A stretch of DNA of 64,000 nt from Desulfurivibrio dismutans. Lineage in GTDB: Bacteria > Desulfobacterota > Desulfobulbia > Desulfobulbales > Desulfurivibrionaceae. Of the stretch, positions 8,283 through 19,517 are shown in pieces. The notes under the pieces were generated by a model. It saw only the letters and a program-made list of their open reading frames with translations, ran no database searches and was not told where the DNA came from. Both the position numbers and the translations under genes were made by a program. Position 1 is the stretch's first letter; every line of letters starts with the position of its first letter. The stretch spans positions 48,226-112,225 of the forward strand of contig NZ_JARGDQ010000010.1 of the NCBI RefSeq assembly GCF_029210385.1, given 5' to 3'.

Positions 8283-10255
8283 CCTTTCTCCAGCATGGTT
8301 TTAATGGTGGAAATTTCATCCTGGCTGGGAATGAAAACGGTCAAATTATTGTTCCAGCGGCTTACGTAATGGCGGGTGAGCAGGGTTAGTAAAGCGTTTT
8401 TCAATTGAGCCAGGGTATTGTAATCGTGCAAAAAATATTCGCCATAACTGTTTTCGCTGATGATGGTTGAGGGCAGAGTTTTACTGCCCTTGACCGGTTC
8501 TTTGAAAAAATTAACCACCACTAGGGCCCGGAGAATATTTTCCTGTTCCACCAGATGTTGTGGTGGAATCTTGGAAAAATCAACCAAGGGAAAGGTGTCC
8601 AGCATTTTATCCGTCAGGATTTGGATATCTGCCAGATCGATGGGAAGAAAGTTTTTGGTTAGATGAAGCTTGGTGTGGCGGGCCAGTATACCGTTGACCA
8701 TCAGCCAGGTGATCAGGCGAATCAGGTGGTCATCGCGGCGAATGGCCGCTCCCACCTGTTCCCGGATGGTGTAATGAGCCAGTTCCCCCTGGAAGGCGTA
8801 GTAAAAAAAACGCTCTTCGTACTTGGTGATGTGGATGGTAATGTCTTCCATGGCCATGTGGTAGCGGGAGACACTGCGAATGTAGTCGATTTTGTGGGGT
8901 TTTGTTTCGTAAAAGGTGAAAAGTTTACGCCCCAGAGTGGCGATATCGCGTTCAGAAATGGTCAGTCCCACTTCCGGATCGATTTCTTTGAAAACTCGCC
9001 GCAGCCGCTTGTAGGTTTCCGCCAGATAACCATGCACTCGGGTGCCGAAAGTCAGCAAATCACGATACTGCCAGTAACGGAAGTTGAGAAAATGCTGCCG
9101 GTTGGCGGGCATGATGTCCCAGGCCTCCATTTGGGTCATGATGGCTTGATGATGACTTTTCTCTCCCAGTTTGGCCTGTTTCTGTGATTCCACCATCTCC
9201 AGGGTTTTGAGAAACAGGCATTCCCGGATCAGATCCGCCCATTGTCGCATTAATTGCTCTTCAGCCTGCTGGTAAAAGGCAATGATTTCCCGGGCCAGCA
9301 GCAGGTAGGGATCAATTTCGCCAAGGTCCAGCATCTCCATGCGATTGGGGAGCTTCTCCGGATAGGTTACCAGCCTCTTGATTTTATCGGAAAAAAGGGC
9401 CGGTGAACTTTGCCGTTGCTGGAGCAGAAGTTCCAGGTAGGCAAACTTGATCACCGACTTGAAGGGGCTGTCCAGAGCCTTGTTCATCTGCCACAGGCAG
9501 GCCCCGAAAATTTCTTCCTTGGGAATGGAAGCCACACAACCCAGGTCAACGTAGTCGTCAGGGTTGATTTTTCGTTCCCGCACCAGGCGTTTGACCAGCC
9601 CGTGGTACTGTGCTTCTTCCAGGCCGGGGGGCATAAACCACCAGAGCAGAGGTTTGCCGGCCACCAGCACATGGGTACGGAAAAGTTCGTCTTTGAGCAG
9701 AATTTTCAAGGAGGTGCCGGCGGATTCTTCCTCGGCGGCGGATGCGAAGCGGTTCTCTCTGGTTTCCTCGATGTCCATCAGGAAAAAATGGGTTTCCACC
9801 CCTTTTTTGGCAGTCCACGCTTCAATGGCGGCGCATTTTTCCGCCATCAGTTCCATGCCCTTGTCCCCCAGTTGAGAGCGATGGACGCTGACCCAGTAAT
9901 CACAGTCGGACTTGTCCGACTGGCCGATGGTACCTACGCTGCCGATGGTCATCAGAGAGCGGACGGCACAGAGGTTGCCGGGCTGCACTTTTTCTTCGCC
10001 ACGGGGTACCGACTGACCGGGGAAAAAGCGATGGAAAAGCTCAAAACTGAAGGCGGCGGCGGGGTCGTAATTACAGATCCCGCCGGGTGCGCCCGGGTCG
10101 CAGATATAACCGGGCAGGTCGGGATGATTGACATGCAGCAGATAAGGCACGGCCGCAAAAATGATATTGCTTTTGTGGGGGTTTAACAGCACCGACTTGG
10201 CAATCCGCTCTTCGTTGTACCGGCGGTATCTGGCTATTTTTTCCTTGAGGCCCAT
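8279..10255 (-). CDS. cyaA: Class I adenylate cyclase (CyaA-like)
   Basis: Predicted to make cAMP from ATP. The motif SVGTIGQSDKSDCDYWV (about 106-122) matches the nucleotidyltransferase-type active site of class I cyclases, with acidic residues D117 and D119; LAGK-like AGKPLLWWFMPPG further on is another class I signature. The 658-aa length exceeds the E. coli catalytic half but falls short of its full 848 aa, so a glucose-regulatory C-terminus like that of enterics may be missing or different. ATG 10255 is preferred over an in-frame TTG at 10261. It overlaps cysE by 4 bp and lies 131 bp downstream of folP. No CRP gene is in view. Confidence 0.85.
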   Translation of the reverse strand: MGLKEKIARYRRYNEERIAKSVLLNPHKSNIIFAAVPYLLHVNHPDLPGYICDPGAPGGICNYDPAAAFSFELFHRFFPGQSVPRGEEKVQPGNLCAVRSLMTIGSVGTIGQSDKSDCDYWVSVHRSQLGDKGMELMAEKCAAIEAWTAKKGVETHFFLMDIEETRENRFASAAEEESAGTSLKILLKDELFRTHVLVAGKPLLWWFMPPGLEEAQYHGLVKRLVRERKINPDDYVDLGCVASIPKEEIFGACLWQMNKALDSPFKSVIKFAYLELLLQQRQSSPALFSDKIKRLVTYPEKLPNRMEMLDLGEIDPYLLLAREIIAFYQQAEEQLMRQWADLIRECLFLKTLEMVESQKQAKLGEKSHHQAIMTQMEAWDIMPANRQHFLNFRYWQYRDLLTFGTRVHGYLAETYKRLRRVFKEIDPEVGLTISERDIATLGRKLFTFYETKPHKIDYIRSVSRYHMAMEDITIHITKYEERFFYYAFQGELAHYTIREQVGAAIRRDDHLIRLITWLMVNGILARHTKLHLTKNFLPIDLADIQILTDKMLDTFPLVDFSKIPPQHLVEQENILRALVVVNFFKEPVKGSKTLPSTIISENSYGEYFLHDYNTLAQLKNALLTLLTRHYVSRWNNNLTVFIPSQDEISTIKTMLEKG

Positions 10256-10386
10256 GTTCAAATCTTGTCGTCAATAATAATGATGGAATTGCCCGAAACA
10301 GCCCAAGGGTTAGCCGGCAATACAGCCTCAAAAGGTCGTGATGTATCGCCCGTCCGGTGTACGTTGGTATCTATGGTGATTGCCTG

Positions 10387-11259
10387 TCAAGTCCCGGTTT
10401 CCCCGGAAGATTGACAGGCCAGGGTTACTTTAATGGCCTGTGCTGTGGCCTGGACGTCATGCACCCGGATGATATCGGCGCCCTTCAGTACGCACAGGGC
10501 GGAAATCACCGCCGAGGGCAGATCGCGCTGGTTTACCGGCAGGTCATCCAGCAGTTTGCCGATGAAGGATTTACGCGAATGCCCCACCAGCAAGGGCTGG
10601 CCCAGGGTACGAAATTCGTCGAGCCGGCGGATGATCTCCAGATTGTGGAACAGCGTTTTGCCAAAACCGATGCCGGGATCAACGATCAGCCGTTCCCGGG
10701 TGATACCGGCGGTGACCAGTTCCTCGATCCGGCTGGCAAGCATGGCCTTGATATCCGTGACCACATCATCATACTGGGGGTTGATCTGCATGTCGGCCGG
10801 GGTGCCCTGCATGTGCATGATGATCACCGGCCAGTCACCCTGGGCGGCCAGTCCCGGCATGGCCGGGTCAAGACGCAGGGCACTGATATCGTTGATGATG
10901 CTGGCTCCGGCCGCCAGGGCTTCGCGGGCTACCACCGCCTTGGTGGTGTCCACCGAGATGGGGATGGAGGCGTGCAGTCGGCGGACGGCCCGGATCGCTG
11001 GCAGCACCCGGGCCAATTCTGCCTCCGCCGTCACCGCCGGGGCAAAAGGACGGGTTGATTCGCCGCCGATATCAATGATGTCGGCCCCGTCATGCAGCAT
11101 TTGCTCCGCCTGGCGACTGACGGTCGCCTCTGTGGTCCACCGGCCGCCATCGGAAAAGGAGTCCGGGGTTACATTGAGGATGCCCATGATCAGTGGGCGG
11201 CGATGGCCGCCGTTGGCGGTGGCAGCCACTGTAAACAGCGCCTCAGCAACCATGTTCAT
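10387..11259 (-). CDS. folP: Dihydropteroate synthase
   Basis: Condenses p-aminobenzoate with the pterin diphosphate in folate synthesis. Diagnostic blocks are present: MGILNVTPDSFSDGG (pterin site, near the N-terminus), DIIDIGGESTRP, DPGIGFGKT and GHSRKSFIG (sulfa/pABA loop and PPi binding). At about 290 aa it has normal length. The start is coupled to ftsH: the ftsH TGA and the ATG at 11259 share bases (TGATG), and there is no separate Shine-Dalgarno sequence. An in-frame GTG at 11262 and ATG at 11253 are alternatives. The ftsH-folP pairing is common in proteobacteria. Confidence 0.95.
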   Translation of the reverse strand: MNMVAEALFTVAATANGGHRRPLIMGILNVTPDSFSDGGRWTTEATVSRQAEQMLHDGADIIDIGGESTRPFAPAVTAEAELARVLPAIRAVRRLHASIPISVDTTKAVVAREALAAGASIINDISALRLDPAMPGLAAQGDWPVIIMHMQGTPADMQINPQYDDVVTDIKAMLASRIEELVTAGITRERLIVDPGIGFGKTLFHNLEIIRRLDEFRTLGQPLLVGHSRKSFIGKLLDDLPVNQRDLPSAVISALCVLKGADIIRVHDVQATAQAIKVTLACQSSGETGT

Positions 11260-13211
11260 CACTGTGGTGGTTCGTTTTTTCCCGAACTGTCCGGTTGCGG
11301 TTCCGAGGCGGAATCGCTGGCGGTCGCCGACGTCGGCGAGACGTTGTTGGCTGCCCCTGTCCCGTCTGTTTCCGGAGACTCCTCGGCCTGCGGTGATGAC
11401 GGGGCCGACGGTGGGGCCTCCCCCCGCTCCTCGCGGATTATCCGTTCAATATCTTCAAGCATCAGGGTTTCTTTGTCCAGCAGTTCCTCTGCCACCCGGT
11501 GCAGGATGGTCAGGTTTTCCTCCAGCAGGTCGCGAACCTTGTCTTTGGACTCCATGATCATCCGCCTTACTTCGTTGTCGATCTGGATGGCGGTTGATTC
11601 GGAATAGTCACGGTGCTGGGAAATCTCCCGGCCCAGGAAGATCTGTTCCTCCTTTTTGCCGAAGGTCAGCGGTCCCATGGCATCGCTCATACCCCATTCG
11701 CACACCATCTTGCGGGCCATGGCGGTAGCCCGCTCGATGTCGTTGCCCGCTCCGGTGGTGATTTCATTGAAGACCAGTTCTTCGGCGGTTCTGCCGCCCA
11801 GCAGAATACAGAGGTTGTTGAGCAGATAACTTCTGGGGTAGGTGTATTTTTCTTCCAGGGGAAGTTGCTGGGTCAGACCCAAAGCCCGGCCCCGGGGGAT
11901 AATGGTTACTTTGTGCAGCGGATCGGTGCCGGGCAGCAATTTGGCCACCAGGGCATGCCCCGCTTCGTGGTAGGCGGTGATCTTTTTTTCCTCTTCAGTG
12001 ATGATCATACTGCGGCGTTCGGAGCCCATCATCACTTTGTCCTTGGCCTGCTCAAGGTGTTTTTCGGTGATGATCTCGGCGTTTTCCCGGGCCGCCAGCA
12101 AAGCCGCCTCGTTGACCATGTTCTCCAGATCAGCCCCGGAAAAACCGGGAGTGCCGCGGGCGATTCGGACCCAGTCGACGTTGGTGTCCATCTGGGTCTT
12201 TTTGGCGTGCACCTTGAGAATCTGCTCACGGCCCCGTACATCAGGCGGCGGCACCGTAACCTGGCGGTCGAAACGGCCCGGGCGCAGCAGGGCCGGGTCC
12301 AGCACGTCGGGACGGTTGGTGGCGGCCACGATGATTACGCCCTCGTTGGCCTCAAAACCGTCCATTTCCACCAGCAATTGGTTAAGGGTCTGCTCTCGCT
12401 CGTCGTGGCCGCCGCCCAGGCCCGCGCCACGATGCCGACCCACGGCGTCAATTTCATCAATGAAGATGATACAGGGGGCGTTCTTCTTGCCTTGAACAAA
12501 CAGATCCCGCACCCGGGAGGCGCCCACCCCGACAAACATCTCCACGAAATCCGAGCCGCTGATGGAGAAAAATGGTACCCCGGCCTCACCGGCGATGGCC
12601 TTGGCCAGCAGGGTCTTGCCGGTGCCGGGTGAGCCCATCAGCAATACCCCTTTGGGGATGCGGCCGCCGAGACGGGTGAATTTGCTGGGGTCTTTGAGGA
12701 AATCAATAATTTCCTCCAGTTCTTCCTTGGCCTCATCGATCCCGGCCACATCTTCGAACGTTACTTTGCTGGTCTGTTGATCCAGCAGACGGGCCTTGCT
12801 TTTGCCGAAACTCATGGCCTTGCCGCCGCCCATCTGCATCTGACGCATGAAGAAGATCCAGACCCCGATCAGCAACAGAAAAGGGAACCAGGAGATCAGC
12901 ATGGTGAGGTACCATGGTGTTTCCGCCTCCTCTTCAACTTTGATATTAACTCCCTGGCGTCGCAACAGCGGGATCATTTCGGCATCTTCCGGGATTACCA
13001 CGTTAAAGGTGCGTCCTTCCGGGCCTTTAGCCTTTATTTTGTGGCCCTGGATCAGCACTTCACTGACCGCTCCGGCCTCGACACTGGTCAGGAAGTCGGA
13101 GTAGCTCATCTCGCTTATTTCCGGCTGGGGCTGACTGAAGAGATTGAACAGCATGATCAGGGTCAGGCCGATGATCAGCCACATGGAGAGATTTTTATAG
13201 AAGAGATTCAA
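11259..13211 (-). CDS. ftsH: ATP-dependent zinc metalloprotease FtsH
   Basis: Membrane-anchored AAA+ protease that degrades misfolded membrane proteins and selected regulators. The 650-aa chain has two membrane helices (about 6-26 and 99-121) around a small periplasmic domain. Next come Walker A GSPGTGKT (193-200), Walker B IIFIDEID (248-255), the second region of homology ([20 protein letters not shown]) and the zinc site HEAGH (415-419). The C-terminus is a Ser/Pro/Glu-rich disordered tail. It heads a coupled pair with folP. An inverted repeat at 13281-13319 separates it from carB upstream. Confidence 0.97.
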   Translation of the reverse strand: MNLFYKNLSMWLIIGLTLIMLFNLFSQPQPEISEMSYSDFLTSVEAGAVSEVLIQGHKIKAKGPEGRTFNVVIPEDAEMIPLLRRQGVNIKVEEEAETPWYLTMLISWFPFLLLIGVWIFFMRQMQMGGGKAMSFGKSKARLLDQQTSKVTFEDVAGIDEAKEELEEIIDFLKDPSKFTRLGGRIPKGVLLMGSPGTGKTLLAKAIAGEAGVPFFSISGSDFVEMFVGVGASRVRDLFVQGKKNAPCIIFIDEIDAVGRHRGAGLGGGHDEREQTLNQLLVEMDGFEANEGVIIVAATNRPDVLDPALLRPGRFDRQVTVPPPDVRGREQILKVHAKKTQMDTNVDWVRIARGTPGFSGADLENMVNEAALLAARENAEIITEKHLEQAKDKVMMGSERRSMIITEEEKKITAYHEAGHALVAKLLPGTDPLHKVTIIPRGRALGLTQQLPLEEKYTYPRSYLLNNLCILLGGRTAEELVFNEITTGAGNDIERATAMARKMVCEWGMSDAMGPLTFGKKEEQIFLGREISQHRDYSESTAIQIDNEVRRMIMESKDKVRDLLEENLTILHRVAEELLDKETLMLEDIERIIREERGEAPPSAPSSPQAEESPETDGTGAANNVSPTSATASDSASEPQPDSSGKNEPPQ

Positions 13212-13280
13212 AAAACTGCCTCCGCTTGTTATCGGGGATTGTCTACTGGATACATGATCAGGATAAGTTAAGACAGCCGC

Positions 13281-13319
13281 CCGGGAAAGTCCAGTACTAC
13301 CTTTGCTGGACTTTCCCGG
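13281..13319 (-). terminator. Strong inverted repeat between carB and ftsH
   Basis: A perfect 14-bp stem, CCGGGAAAGTCCAG and CTGGACTTTCCCGG, with an 11-base loop. It sits 31 bp past the carB stop and 69 bp before ftsH. No T run follows, so it may be a weak terminator, a processing site or an operator. Confidence 0.5.
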
Positions 13320-13349
13320 TTAATTGATGCGCCCATTTTATGGGGTTGA

Positions 13350-16300
13350 TTACATTTTTTGAAAATCCTGGATCGGTTTTACCCCCATGGTTTTTTCTTG
13401 CATGGTGCTGATTGCGCGGACCATGGACTCCGCCCCGGCGATGGTGGTGGTGTAGGGCAGGTGGTAGTCCAGGGCGGCCCGGCGGATGGTGTAGGAGTCC
13501 TCGGTGGTGCGGGTTCCCATGGAGATATTGACGATCCACTGGATCTCGTGGTTGCTGATCATGTCCAGCACATGCGGCCGGCCTTCGGAAATTTTGTTGA
13601 CCTGGTTGCAGGCCACCCCCTGTTGGGCCAGGTGGTCGGCGGTGCCGGCGGTGGCTACCAGGGTGAAGCCCAGTTCGCTCAGGCGCCGGGCAATGGGTAA
13701 AATGGCCGGTTTGTCCGGGTGGCGGACGCTTAGAAAGACGGTGCCGGTCTGGGGAATTTTCTGGCCGGCGGCCAGTTGCGACTTGGCGAAGGCCAGTCCC
13801 ACGCAGTCATCGATCCCCATGACTTCACCGGTGGATTTCATTTCCGGCCCCAAAATGGTATCGACATTGTCAAAGCGGTCGAAGGGGAAAACCGCCTCCT
13901 TGACCGCGTAATGTTTGATTTTAACCTCGGTGGTCAGCCCTAAAGAGGCCAGGGTCTCGCCCATCATCACCTTGGTGGCCAGCTTGGCCAGCGGAACCCC
14001 GGTGGCCTTGCTGACAAAAGGTACGGTTCGGGAGGCCCGGGGGTTGACTTCCAGCACAAACAGGTTGTTGTCCTTGACCGCAAACTGGATGTTCATCAGC
14101 CCCTTGACCTTGAGTTCGGCGGCCATGGCCTTGCTGGCGGTCTTGATTTCCTCAAGCATCTCCGGGGCCAGGGTATGGGGCGGCAAAACGCAGGCCGAGT
14201 CGCCGGAGTGGATTCCAGCCTCTTCAATATGCTGCATGATTCCGCCGATGATGGTGGTTTCGCCGTCGGAAACGGCGTCCACGTCTACCTCGATGGCGTC
14301 TTTGAGGAACTTGTCGATCAGGATCGGGTGCTCGGGTGAGACATCGACGGCATTGGCGATATAGTTATTCAACTCCCGTTCATTGTAGACAATACGCATG
14401 GCCCGGCCGCCCAGCACGTAAGAGGGACGGACCACCACCGGATAGCCGATCTTCCGGGCCACCGCCAGAGCCTCTTCGGCCTGACGGGCCAGGCCGTTGG
14501 CCGGCTGGCGCAGATTCAGTTTCTGCAGAAACTGCTGGAAACGTTCCCGATCCTCAGCCCGGTCGATGGAATCAGGTGAGGTGCCCAGGATCGGCACCCC
14601 GGCCTTGGCCAGCGGTACGGCCAGATTCAGCGGGGTTTGACCGCCGAACTGAACAATAACCCCTTCAGGCTTTTCCTTGTCAATGATATTGAGCACATCC
14701 TCCCGGGTCAGGGGTTCGAAGTAGAGCCGGTCGGAGGTGTCATAATCGGTGGAGACCGTTTCCGGGTTGGAGTTGACCATGATCGATTCCACTCCCAGCT
14801 CACGCAAGGCGAAGGAGGCGTGCACACAGCAGTAGTCGAACTCGATGCCTTGGCCGATGCGGTTGGGGCCGCCGCCTAAAATCATGACTTTGCGCTTGCC
14901 GCTTTCCCGGCCTTCATCTTCGGTTTCATAGGTGGAATAATAGTAGGGAGTGTAGGCCTCAAACTCGGCGGCACAGGTGTCCACCAGTTTATACACCGGC
15001 TTGCAGTTAAGTTTTTCCCGCAACTCGCGCACGTCGTCTTCCGAGGTGCCGGTGAGAAAGGCCAGTTGGCGATCGGCAAAACCACAGCGCTTTACCTTCT
15101 CCAGCAGCTCGCGGTTCAGCCCGGCAAAGCCGGTCCGGCGGATTTCGCCCTCCAGGGCCAGGATCCCGGCCAGGTGATTAAGGAACCAGGAGTCGATCAT
15201 GGTTACCCGGTGCAGGCGTTCCACTCCAATCCCCCGGCGCAGGGCCTCATACAGTTGGAAAATGCGCAGGGAGCTGGGTTTGCGCAGGGCATTTTCCAGG
15301 TCGGTATCGTCCAGGTGGGTGAATTTTTCGAACTTGGGATCGGCGCCGAAGCCGCTGCAGCCGATTTCCAAAGAACGCAGCCCCTTTTGCATGGCCTCCT
15401 TGAAAGTGCGGCCGATGGCCATGGTTTCCCCCACCGACTTCATGGCGGTGGTCAGCAGGTCTTCGGCCTCGGGGAATTTTTCAAAGGTCCAGCGGGGGAT
15501 TTTGACCACGCAGTAGTCGATGGTCGGTTCAAAAGCGGCGTAGGTTTCCCGGGTGATATCGTTTTGGATTTCATCCAAAGTGTAGCCCACTGCCAGTTTG
15601 GCGGCGATCTTGGCGATGGGAAAGCCGGTGGCCTTGGAGGCCAGAGCCGAAGAGCGGCTGACCCGGGGGTTCATTTCGATTATCATCAGTTCGCCGTCGG
15701 CGGGGTTGACGGCAAACTGCACATTGGAGCCGCCGGTCTCCACCCCGATCTCCCGCATGATGGCCAGCGAGGCATCACGCATCTGCTGGTACTCGCGATC
15801 GGTGAGGGTTTGGGCTGGGGCGACGGTGATCGAATCGCCGGTATGAACTCCCATGGGATCCAGGTTTTCGATGGAGCAGATGATCACCACGTTGTCGTTT
15901 TTGTCCCGCATCACCTCAAGCTCGTATTCCTTCCAACCCAGCAGGCTTTTTTCCAGCATTACCTCACTGTTGATGGAAAGATCAAGGCCGTGCTCACAGA
16001 TCTCCTCCAGTTCCTGCTGGTTGTAGGCAATGCCGCCGCCGGTGCCGCCCAGGGTGAAGCTGGGCCGGACAATCACCGGAAAGCCGATCTCCACCGCCGC
16101 CGCCTTGGCTTCGGCGAGGGTGTGAATGATGACACTTTCCGGCACCTTAAGGCCTATCTTGCGCATGGCCTCGCGGAAGGAGTCCCGCCCTTCGGCCTTG
16201 CGGATTACATCGATGCGGGCGGCCAGCAGCTCAACCCCGTATTTTTCCAGAACCCCCATCTCCGCCACCCGGATGGCGGTGTTGAGGCCGGTCTGGCCGC

Positions 16301-16571
16301 CCAGGGTGGGCAGCAGAGCGTCGGGTCGCTCTTTTTCAATAACCTTGGCCACAAACTCGGGGGTGATCGGTTCAATGTAGGTGGCGTCGGCGATCTCCGG
16401 ATCGGTCATGATGGTGGCCGGGTTGGAGTTGATCAACACCACCTGGTAACCCTCTTCCTTCAGGGCTTTAACCGCCTGGGTGCCGGAATAATCAAACTCG
16501 CAGGCCTGGCTGATGATGATGGGGCCGGAGCCGATGATCAGAATTTTTTTGATGTCGGTGCGTTTGGGCAT
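13350..16571 (-). CDS. carB: Carbamoyl-phosphate synthase large subunit
   Basis: Makes carbamoyl phosphate for pyrimidines and arginine from bicarbonate, ammonia and two ATP. The 1073-aa length is standard. It shows the duplicated architecture: an N-terminal carboxyphosphate half starting [20 protein letters not shown], with ATP-grasp residues such as [12 protein letters not shown]; an oligomerisation segment (about 400-550); and a second half with [20 protein letters not shown] and [11 protein letters not shown]. The C-terminal MGS-like allosteric domain (about 935-1073) includes [10 protein letters not shown]. It follows carA with an 82-bp gap; the two probably form one transcript. Confidence 0.97.
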   Translation of the reverse strand: MPKRTDIKKILIIGSGPIIISQACEFDYSGTQAVKALKEEGYQVVLINSNPATIMTDPEIADATYIEPITPEFVAKVIEKERPDALLPTLGGQTGLNTAIRVAEMGVLEKYGVELLAARIDVIRKAEGRDSFREAMRKIGLKVPESVIIHTLAEAKAAAVEIGFPVIVRPSFTLGGTGGGIAYNQQELEEICEHGLDLSINSEVMLEKSLLGWKEYELEVMRDKNDNVVIICSIENLDPMGVHTGDSITVAPAQTLTDREYQQMRDASLAIMREIGVETGGSNVQFAVNPADGELMIIEMNPRVSRSSALASKATGFPIAKIAAKLAVGYTLDEIQNDITRETYAAFEPTIDYCVVKIPRWTFEKFPEAEDLLTTAMKSVGETMAIGRTFKEAMQKGLRSLEIGCSGFGADPKFEKFTHLDDTDLENALRKPSSLRIFQLYEALRRGIGVERLHRVTMIDSWFLNHLAGILALEGEIRRTGFAGLNRELLEKVKRCGFADRQLAFLTGTSEDDVRELREKLNCKPVYKLVDTCAAEFEAYTPYYYSTYETEDEGRESGKRKVMILGGGPNRIGQGIEFDYCCVHASFALRELGVESIMVNSNPETVSTDYDTSDRLYFEPLTREDVLNIIDKEKPEGVIVQFGGQTPLNLAVPLAKAGVPILGTSPDSIDRAEDRERFQQFLQKLNLRQPANGLARQAEEALAVARKIGYPVVVRPSYVLGGRAMRIVYNERELNNYIANAVDVSPEHPILIDKFLKDAIEVDVDAVSDGETTIIGGIMQHIEEAGIHSGDSACVLPPHTLAPEMLEEIKTASKAMAAELKVKGLMNIQFAVKDNNLFVLEVNPRASRTVPFVSKATGVPLAKLATKVMMGETLASLGLTTEVKIKHYAVKEAVFPFDRFDNVDTILGPEMKSTGEVMGIDDCVGLAFAKSQLAAGQKIPQTGTVFLSVRHPDKPAILPIARRLSELGFTLVATAGTADHLAQQGVACNQVNKISEGRPHVLDMISNHEIQWIVNISMGTRTTEDSYTIRRAALDYHLPYTTTIAGAESMVRAISTMQEKTMGVKPIQDFQKM

Positions 16572-16653
16572 GGTGATCGATTATCCTTAGGTCTTTATCA
16601 TCAGGTTACGGGGCATGGTGAACAGGGCTTTCAGTGAGCAGCAAAAGCCATGG

Positions 16654-17763
16654 TCAACCCATCATCTTTACGAAACGTTCAAACAGGTATACAGCATCGT
16701 GGGGGCCTGGGGCGTTTTCCGGGTGATACTGGACGGAGAAGGCCGGCATTTTCCGGTGGCGGATACCCTCAACCGAGTTGTCGTTGAGGTTGATGTGGGT
16801 CAACTCCACTTCGTTTTTATCCAGGCTGGCCATGTCGACACAGAAACCGTGGTTCTGGGAGGTGATCTCCACCTTGCCGGTGGCTAGATCCTTGACCGGC
16901 TGGTTGATGCCCCGGTGGCCGAATTTTAATTTATAGGTGCTGCCGCCGTAGGCCAGACTGAGCAACTGGTTTCCCAGGCAGATGCCGAAAATCGGTTTTT
17001 TACCAAGCAATTCCCGGATGGTGTCGGTGACCTCGGCGATCCCGGCGGGATCACCAGGGCCGTTTGAAAGGAAAATGCCATCGGGTTCCATGGCCAGGAT
17101 GGTGTCGGCATCGGTATGGCACGGCACCACCTGCACCCGGCAGCCATGGGCGGCCAGCAACCGCAGTTGGTTGTACTTCAGGCCGTAGTCGATGGCCACC
17201 ACCTTATACTGCCCGGGGTCGGCGCTGGTAAAATTGGAACCGGCCACCGGGCCATTGCCGGTCCAGCCGTAAGGTTCCCGGCAGGTGACCTCCCGAGCCA
17301 GGTCCCGGCCCACCAGGCCCGGTGACCTTTTGGCCTTGGCCACCAGGGAGGCATGGTCCAGATCTTCGGTGGAGACCACCCCTTTCATGGCCCCGGCCTG
17401 GCGAATATGGCGGGTCAGGGCCCGGGTGTCGACTCCTTCAATGCCCAGAACGCCGTATTTCTGCAGCAGCTCCGCCAGGGTGCCGGTGGAGCGGAAATTG
17501 CTGGGAAAAGAGCAGTATTCGCGAACAATGAAGGCCTCCACCTGCACCCGCTCCGACTCCATGTCCTCTTCGTTGATCCCGTAATTGCCGATCAGAGGAT
17601 AGGTCATGGTTACGATCTGACCTTTGTAGGAAGGGTCGCTCAGCAACTCCTGGTAGCCGCTCATGCCGGTGTTGAATACGACTTCGCCGGTGGTTTCACC
17701 GGCACCGGTAAAAGAGACTCCTTCAAAAACTGTCCCGTCTTCCAGGGCGATACATGCTTTCAT
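16654..17763 (-). CDS. carA: Carbamoyl-phosphate synthase small subunit
   Basis: Glutamine amidotransferase subunit that supplies ammonia to CarB. The 369-aa product has the CarA-specific N-terminal domain (ALEDGTVFEG, NTGMSGYQE) and a class I GATase domain with nucleophile GICLGNQLLSLAYGG (the Cys) and the His/Glu pair in FSVQYHPE. ATG 17763 was chosen because the conserved N-terminus MKACIALEDG begins there, with AAGGG about nine bases upstream; the longer open frame has no similarity. Downstream of waaA by 140 bp. Confidence 0.96.
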   Translation of the reverse strand: MKACIALEDGTVFEGVSFTGAGETTGEVVFNTGMSGYQELLSDPSYKGQIVTMTYPLIGNYGINEEDMESERVQVEAFIVREYCSFPSNFRSTGTLAELLQKYGVLGIEGVDTRALTRHIRQAGAMKGVVSTEDLDHASLVAKAKRSPGLVGRDLAREVTCREPYGWTGNGPVAGSNFTSADPGQYKVVAIDYGLKYNQLRLLAAHGCRVQVVPCHTDADTILAMEPDGIFLSNGPGDPAGIAEVTDTIRELLGKKPIFGICLGNQLLSLAYGGSTYKLKFGHRGINQPVKDLATGKVEITSQNHGFCVDMASLDKNEVELTHINLNDNSVEGIRHRKMPAFSVQYHPENAPGPHDAVYLFERFVKMMG

Positions 17764-17903
17764 CGGCGGTTTTCCCTTTTTGGTTAACTGTGGCGAGCTT
17801 GCTAAAAACCGCCACACATGTTGGTCGGTAACGTAACGCAAAAAAAACTGTCCCGGGATAGAACCGGAAAAAATATCTGCAATGCGTACCAGTTGGCGGT
17901 GCC

Positions 17904-19298
17904 CTAGCGACGCCGACAACTGCTGTTCTCTGAATAGAGTTGCTTTTTGATCAGTTCCGCCTGTTGTCGGGCCGCCCCTCGCAGGGTATGGGCGATATCG
18001 CGAGCCTTGTCGGCGGCGCGGTGGTATTCGGCGGGGCGGGTATGGAAGGCCATAATGCGTTGACAAATACCTTCATCGTCGCGGACCATGAAGCCACCGC
18101 CGCCGTTGATTAACAATTCGGCATCTTCCCGAAAATCTTCCATGTAAGGCCCGAACAGTACCGGTTTGCCCAAAGATGCCGCTTCAAGCAGGTTGTGGCC
18201 GCCTTTCCGCACCAGGCTGCCGCCGCAGAAAACGTAGTCGGCCACGCCGTAAAGAGCGGCCAGTTCGCCCATGCGGTCCACCAGCAGAACCAGGCTCCGT
18301 TTGCTCTGAATATCAGCGTTTTGCGCCGGCCGCCGGCCGGCAGTTGCTTCGTCGTTTTCGGAGGCCTTGAGCCGGTCGCTGTAGCGCCAGTATATTAACG
18401 CCCGTTGCTGAAAAAAGTTTTCGATCTCCGGTAGCCGCCGCAGGTGGCGCGGGGCAATGATCAGTACCAGGCCGGGAAGATTGCGCTTTAAACGCTGCCA
18501 GGCGGCCAGCAGCAGTTCTTCTTCGCCGGTGTGGGTGCTGCCGGCGACCAGTACTGGTTGCTCGGGGTGCAGGCCCAATCGGCTCCGCAGCTGTTCCGTT
18601 TGTTGCCGGGCCTCCAGCTCAAGTTTGTCGGCTGGCCCGGGGGCGGTCGGCCGCAGGTCATACTTAGCGTTGCCGCTCACTCGGATGCTTTCAGGGACAG
18701 CACCCAACTTGCGGAAACGTTGAGCGTCATCGTCACCGATGGCGGAAATGGCCCGAAAGCGGCCAATGGTTCGACCGATTAGAGGTGCAACCGGCCACGT
18801 CCGGTAACGACGGTACGATTTTTCTGAAAGCCGGGCGTTGAGCAGCAGGGGCCCGGCCCGGTGCAGCTCAGCCTGACGAATGATCTCCGGCCACAGTTCG
18901 GTTTCCAGGCCGACGTAGAGGTCCGGCGCAATCCTGCCCATGGCCTGGTGGCAGACTCCGAAAAGGTCCAATGGGGCGAAGATCGAAACAACTCCTGACG
19001 GCATAGTCTCACAGCTGAGTTGATGGCCGTGTCGGGTCAGGGTTGATACCCATATCTCGGCCTCCGGAATCTGACGCTCGATTGCCGGGATCAGGGCCCG
19101 GGCCACCTGTACTTCTCCCACCGAAGCAGCGTGCAGCCAGAGGCGTTGCTTTTTCAACGGCGGCAGAGGGGTACGAGGGTGAAACCCGAGGCGTTGCCGC
19201 CACTCATAAGCTTTGCCCCCCAGCGAATAAATGACAAAAAGTGGTGATATAACCAGAAAACATGCCCAGGCAATGATCTGGTAGATGAAATTAGCCAA
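17904..19298 (-). CDS. waaA: 3-deoxy-D-manno-octulosonic acid (Kdo) transferase
   Basis: Adds Kdo to lipid A at the inner membrane, so the cell makes LPS. The 464-aa GT-B-fold protein starts with a membrane anchor (about 4-26), then LWLHAASVGEVQVARALIP, a hallmark of KdtA/WaaA, with ETELWPEII and the nucleotide-sugar domain containing GGSLVRKGGHNLLEAA and a downstream Pro-rich pocket. The start is TTG (19298) with AAGG upstream; no nearby ATG fits. An insertion near residue 320 (SENDEATAGRRPAQNADIQ) lengthens it relative to enterics. It lies downstream of the hydrogenase accessory genes with a 219-bp gap. Confidence 0.94.
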   Translation of the reverse strand: MANFIYQIIAWACFLVISPLFVIYSLGGKAYEWRQRLGFHPRTPLPPLKKQRLWLHAASVGEVQVARALIPAIERQIPEAEIWVSTLTRHGHQLSCETMPSGVVSIFAPLDLFGVCHQAMGRIAPDLYVGLETELWPEIIRQAELHRAGPLLLNARLSEKSYRRYRTWPVAPLIGRTIGRFRAISAIGDDDAQRFRKLGAVPESIRVSGNAKYDLRPTAPGPADKLELEARQQTEQLRSRLGLHPEQPVLVAGSTHTGEEELLLAAWQRLKRNLPGLVLIIAPRHLRRLPEIENFFQQRALIYWRYSDRLKASENDEATAGRRPAQNADIQSKRSLVLLVDRMGELAALYGVADYVFCGGSLVRKGGHNLLEAASLGKPVLFGPYMEDFREDAELLINGGGGFMVRDDEGICQRIMAFHTRPAEYHRAADKARDIAHTLRGAARQQAELIKKQLYSENSSCRRR

Positions 19299-19517
19299 TT
19301 AATGACAGCCTTTTGCAAAAATTTCCCGATCGTGTGGTGCGTAACTGCGGCCCGGTGAGCGATAGGGCCAAATAACAGCTTGATTTGGGGTAACTTTGTT
19401 GGTCGATAAAGTGTTTCTTTCACGCTTGGCAAAATTGGACAATTAAACCCGTAATTTTGTCTTTCGTCAATGTCTTTAGGGGCTTTAGGTAAGAGAATTT
19501 TTTCATCGCCCGCCGGT

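Noticed and set aside
15066..16637. A 523-codon open frame on the plus strand opposite carB
   Set aside because: It is a shadow of carB with biased composition and no recognisable domain; carB is complete and conserved.
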